This document shows, piece after piece, positions 6,642 through 8,644 of a DNA stretch of 8,644 nucleotides. Each line of letters starts with the position of its first letter. Positions within the stretch are counted from its first letter, which is position 1. The position numbers were made by a program, and so were the translations under genes. Origin of the DNA: an uncultured Balneolaceae bacterium (GTDB lineage Bacteria > Bacteroidota > Rhodothermia > Balneolales > Balneolaceae). Location of the stretch: contig CALKWT010000232.1 of NCBI GenBank assembly GCA_938003885.1, positions 1 through 8,644 of the forward strand, read 5' to 3'. Below the pieces are notes generated by a model. The model saw only the letters and a program-made list of their open reading frames with translations, was not told the DNA's origin and ran no database searches.

Positions 6642-7439
6642 ATGAAACCTCTAATGCCTGGTTGCCTTTATTTACTCCTCGTATCAGCGGCCATTGCTGC
6701 CCAGCCGGTACGCGCACAGAGTGACCCCGACAGTTCGTCTTTCACCTGGTACGGTTGGACTCTTATTAATACCTACCCCCACGACACCACCGCATTTACT
6801 CAGGGTCTGCTTTATCATGATGGATTCCTGTATGAAAGTACCGGACGAAGAGGGCAGTCGGAACTCCGAAAAGTGGACCTGGCCTCCGGTAAGGTCCTGA
6901 AGCGCACTCCACTCGGCCCCAGCTATTTTGGAGAAGGCCTCACCCTCTGGAACGACAAACTTATTCAGCTTACGCTCAATTCAGGAATTGGATTTGTCTA
7001 CGATTTGAGCACTTTTGAGCCTCTCCGAACGTTTCTTTACGAAGGGGAAGGATGGGGAATTGCCCATACGGAACGTTCCCTTGTGATGAGCGACGGATCG
7101 GAAGTGCTTCGCTTTCTCGATCCAGATACGTTTCAGGTGATTAGAACAGTGACAGTCACCGACAACGGAGTCGCTGTCAAGCATCTGAATGAGCTGGAAA
7201 TGATCCATGGCACCCTGTATGCAAACGTTCTGTTTTCGAATCAGATCGTTTTGATCAATCCGGAGGATGGCGTAGTAACAGGCCGTATTGATCTGAGCCG
7301 CCTGGTCCGGCACGCCGAACGGAACGGACGCCTTAATGTCTTGAACGGCATTGCCTACGATGCTGAACGTCAGCGCCTTTTTGTGACCGGCAAGTTGTGG
7401 CCTGAACTCTATGAAATTGAGATCACCGCGCTAAGGTGA
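6642..7439 (+). CDS. Secreted glutaminyl-peptide cyclotransferase (glutaminyl cyclase, plant/bacterial beta-propeller type)
   Basis: Converts N-terminal glutamine of exported proteins into pyroglutamate, releasing ammonia; expected in the periplasm or outside the cell. Residues 1-25 are a signal peptide (hydrophobic core LYLLLVSAAIAA, best cleavage VRA before Gln26). The mature part is one beta-propeller domain with the family motifs: YPHDTTAFTQGLLYHDGFLYESTG (45-68), FGEGLT (96-101) with Glu98 as the likely catalytic acid/base, EGEGWG (134-139), HLNELE (181-186), LNGIAYD (234-240) and TGKLWPELYEIE at the end. Its 265 residues match the family, and the sequence is complete. The ATG at 6642 overlaps the end of a rejected short frame and has no clear Shine-Dalgarno, but it gives a good signal peptide. 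Glutaminyl cyclases are associated in Bacteroidota with the high frequency of Gln at position +1 after signal peptidase I cleavage. Here the enzyme's own predicted mature N-terminus is Gln. Confidence 0.92.
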   Translation: MKPLMPGCLYLLLVSAAIAAQPVRAQSDPDSSSFTWYGWTLINTYPHDTTAFTQGLLYHDGFLYESTGRRGQSELRKVDLASGKVLKRTPLGPSYFGEGLTLWNDKLIQLTLNSGIGFVYDLSTFEPLRTFLYEGEGWGIAHTERSLVMSDGSEVLRFLDPDTFQVIRTVTVTDNGVAVKHLNELEMIHGTLYANVLFSNQIVLINPEDGVVTGRIDLSRLVRHAERNGRLNVLNGIAYDAERQRLFVTGKLWPELYEIEITALR

Positions 7440-7605
7440 ACTGGAAACCTCCTTTGGAGATTCGAGGCGAGGTATCGCTGTGTTATCTTTTTACATAACT
7501 CCTTCCTTCCCATGCCGATAATCAAACCATGATCTGACAGAATCCGTTCTCCCGGGCAGGAGGCTCCATTACACAAATCTCATGAAATAATCGTATTATA
7601 GAGTG

Positions 7606-7974
7606 ATGAATAATTTTGCAAAAATATCAAAGCCATTTTGGCTGCCATTAGGCTGCCTGGCGATGTTATTTGCAAGTTTCTTAGCTCCGGCACCGGGTGT
7701 CGTCTCTGTCTACTTCCCCCAGGAGAACGCAAAAGCGGCCGATACATTCCCGGGCTCTGTACTTTCAGTGGATTACAGCAAGCTTGCCTATCTCTCTAAG
7801 ATTGCACCAGAGACCGCAGCTGATCTCCATACAGAAAAGAAAGCTTTCAAATTCAGCAACCGGGAGGATGGCAAACTGACTCCTCAGAATGGGAGATATC
7901 TTGTAGCATCCAAATTTATCGACCCCGGACTCTCTATTCGCAAGTTACTCTACCCTTTCCATTCTTTTCTCTAA
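7606..7974 (+). CDS. Hypothetical exported or membrane-anchored protein, possibly frameshifted at its 3' end
   Basis: I do not recognise this 122-residue protein. It has a basic N-terminus (K6, K9) and one hydrophobic segment (about residues 11-28, FWLPLGCLAMLFASFLA), which could be an uncleaved anchor or a signal peptide cut after AKA at about 44. The Cys in the hydrophobic core is not in a lipobox context. The remainder is soluble and mixed in charge, and ends KLLYPFHSFL. An upstream GTG (7603) abuts the ATG; the ATG at 7606 is preferred, and neither has a Shine-Dalgarno. From about 7922 the +1 frame stays open to a TAA at 8030-8032 and reads protein-like (SASVTVVIDGTSLNSI at the end), so the gene may continue there after a one-base shift around the CCCC at 7923-7926. 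It stands alone, 166 bases after the cyclase gene. Whether it is an intact or a decaying gene cannot be told from one sequence. Confidence 0.5.
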   Translation: MNNFAKISKPFWLPLGCLAMLFASFLAPAPGVVSVYFPQENAKAADTFPGSVLSVDYSKLAYLSKIAPETAADLHTEKKAFKFSNREDGKLTPQNGRYLVASKFIDPGLSIRKLLYPFHSFL

Positions 7975-8118
7975 ACCTATCTCTGCGTCTGTTACGGTTG
8001 TGATAGATGGCACTTCACTGAATTCAATTTAATCGCACACCTTGCCCATGGTCTGTCAAAAATACGGGCAGAAGGCAGGGAGTGTATCCTGTTCATATTA
8101 TAAACTCAGAGAAAGATT

Positions 8119-8625
8119 ATGGAAATCGATGTAAACTCTATTGTGAGTGGGGTAGGTATTCTTATCCTGTTCATGTTACCTATCTTTTTTTATCAACTGT
8201 CTGTCTCGCGAAAAGATCGCCGTTTGACCCAATTACTTAAAGAAATTTCATCTAAGCATCAGGCTTCAATAGATGAGAAGGAGAATTTCAGAACCGGTTT
8301 TGCACTCGGAATTGACAAGAAAAAGAACTTGCTTTTCTGGGTGCATGCGGACCCTGAAACAAAGAAAACTGAATCTGCAGTTTACAGCCTCTCTGAATTC
8401 GACACATGTTCGACCTACAGAACGCAGTCGGGATCAGGCAGTCAGGATGGTTCAACCCAGTACGAAATTGGAATCAACCTGAAAACCGGAAACATTAAAA
8501 ACTCTGTAAATATTCCCACCTGTTCGGTACGGCAAGGCTGGCTGGCCGGTGATGAAAATGCACAGGCAGACAGGTGGCAAAAAAAAGTGCAGCTTCAACT
8601 GAAATCCCCGGGTAAAACCGGATAA
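8119..8625 (+). CDS. Membrane-anchored conserved-looking hypothetical protein with a C-terminal soluble domain
   Basis: A 168-residue protein with one N-terminal transmembrane segment (about residues 7-27, SIVSGVGILILFMLPIFFYQL), followed by RKDRR (31-35). By the positive-inside rule the soluble C-terminal part should face the cytoplasm. An amphipathic helix (LTQLLKEISSKH) leads into a predicted beta-rich domain (FRTGFALGIDKKKNLLFWVHAD...) that ends with DRWQKKVQLQL. The overall plan (short anchor, helix, then a domain with G-I-D-x-x-K-N-L-L/F and a final W-x-x-x-V helix) resembles small uncharacterised proteins I recall from Bacteroidota, but I cannot name a family, and no function can be assigned. 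The start ATG at 8119 has only a weak purine stretch (AGAGAAAG) upstream. It lies 144 bases after the preceding frame and is likely its own transcription unit. It is complete within the window. Confidence 0.7.
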   Translation: MEIDVNSIVSGVGILILFMLPIFFYQLSVSRKDRRLTQLLKEISSKHQASIDEKENFRTGFALGIDKKKNLLFWVHADPETKKTESAVYSLSEFDTCSTYRTQSGSGSQDGSTQYEIGINLKTGNIKNSVNIPTCSVRQGWLAGDENAQADRWQKKVQLQLKSPGKTG

Positions 8626-8644
8626 CCGACTGGTTGAAGCGGGT

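Noticed and set aside
6445..6645. 66-residue frame whose TGA overlaps the cyclase ATG (ATGA)
   Set aside because: The overlap looks like coupling, but the peptide has unprotein-like composition, no ribosome binding site and no recognisable motif.
8085..8178. 16-base direct repeat, 15/16 identical (TATCCTGTTCATRTTA at 8085-8100 and 8163-8178)
   Set aside because: One copy lies in the membrane-segment codons. A single repeat of this quality is expected about once by chance in a window of this size.

Overview
The window looks like chromosomal DNA from a Bacteroidota/Balneolota-type (FCB group) bacterium. This rests on three things. There is an 811-residue outer-membrane beta-barrel protein with an N-terminal carboxypeptidase-regulatory-like domain and a plug. 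There is a secreted plant-type glutaminyl cyclase. Most genes lack a clear Shine-Dalgarno sequence. The exact lineage cannot be fixed from the sequence alone.

Minus strand, 1-3255: a two-gene fatty-acid beta-oxidation operon, fadI (thiolase) then fadJ (enoyl-CoA hydratase/3-hydroxyacyl-CoA dehydrogenase), joined by an ATGA stop/start overlap with a strong Shine-Dalgarno inside the end of fadI. Two things are abnormal. FadI carries a roughly 76-residue charged C-terminal tail. FadJ stops at residue 564, about 150 residues short, and immediately after its stop codon, in the same frame, the last 52 bases read as an internal piece of ThiC (phosphomethylpyrimidine synthase). That points to a rearrangement or an assembly/cloning chimera at about position 53-59.

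Centre, 3256-3829: a divergent promoter region, one tRNA-Val(UAC) gene on the plus strand, then about 370 bases without a convincing gene but with a possible weak terminator.

Plus strand, 3830-8625: the outer-membrane barrel protein; a 376-base gap holding three short hairpins; the glutaminyl cyclase, whose own predicted mature N-terminus is glutamine; a 122-residue unrecognised exported or membrane-anchored protein that may be frameshifted near its end; and a 168-residue unrecognised membrane-anchored protein. These plus-strand genes are separated by 144-376 bases and are probably transcribed individually. The barrel protein and the cyclase both act in the cell envelope, but nothing shows that they work together.

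I see no CRISPR array, insertion sequence, phage gene or defence system. The most useful second looks are the fadJ/thiC junction, the FadI tail and the possible frameshift near 7925.
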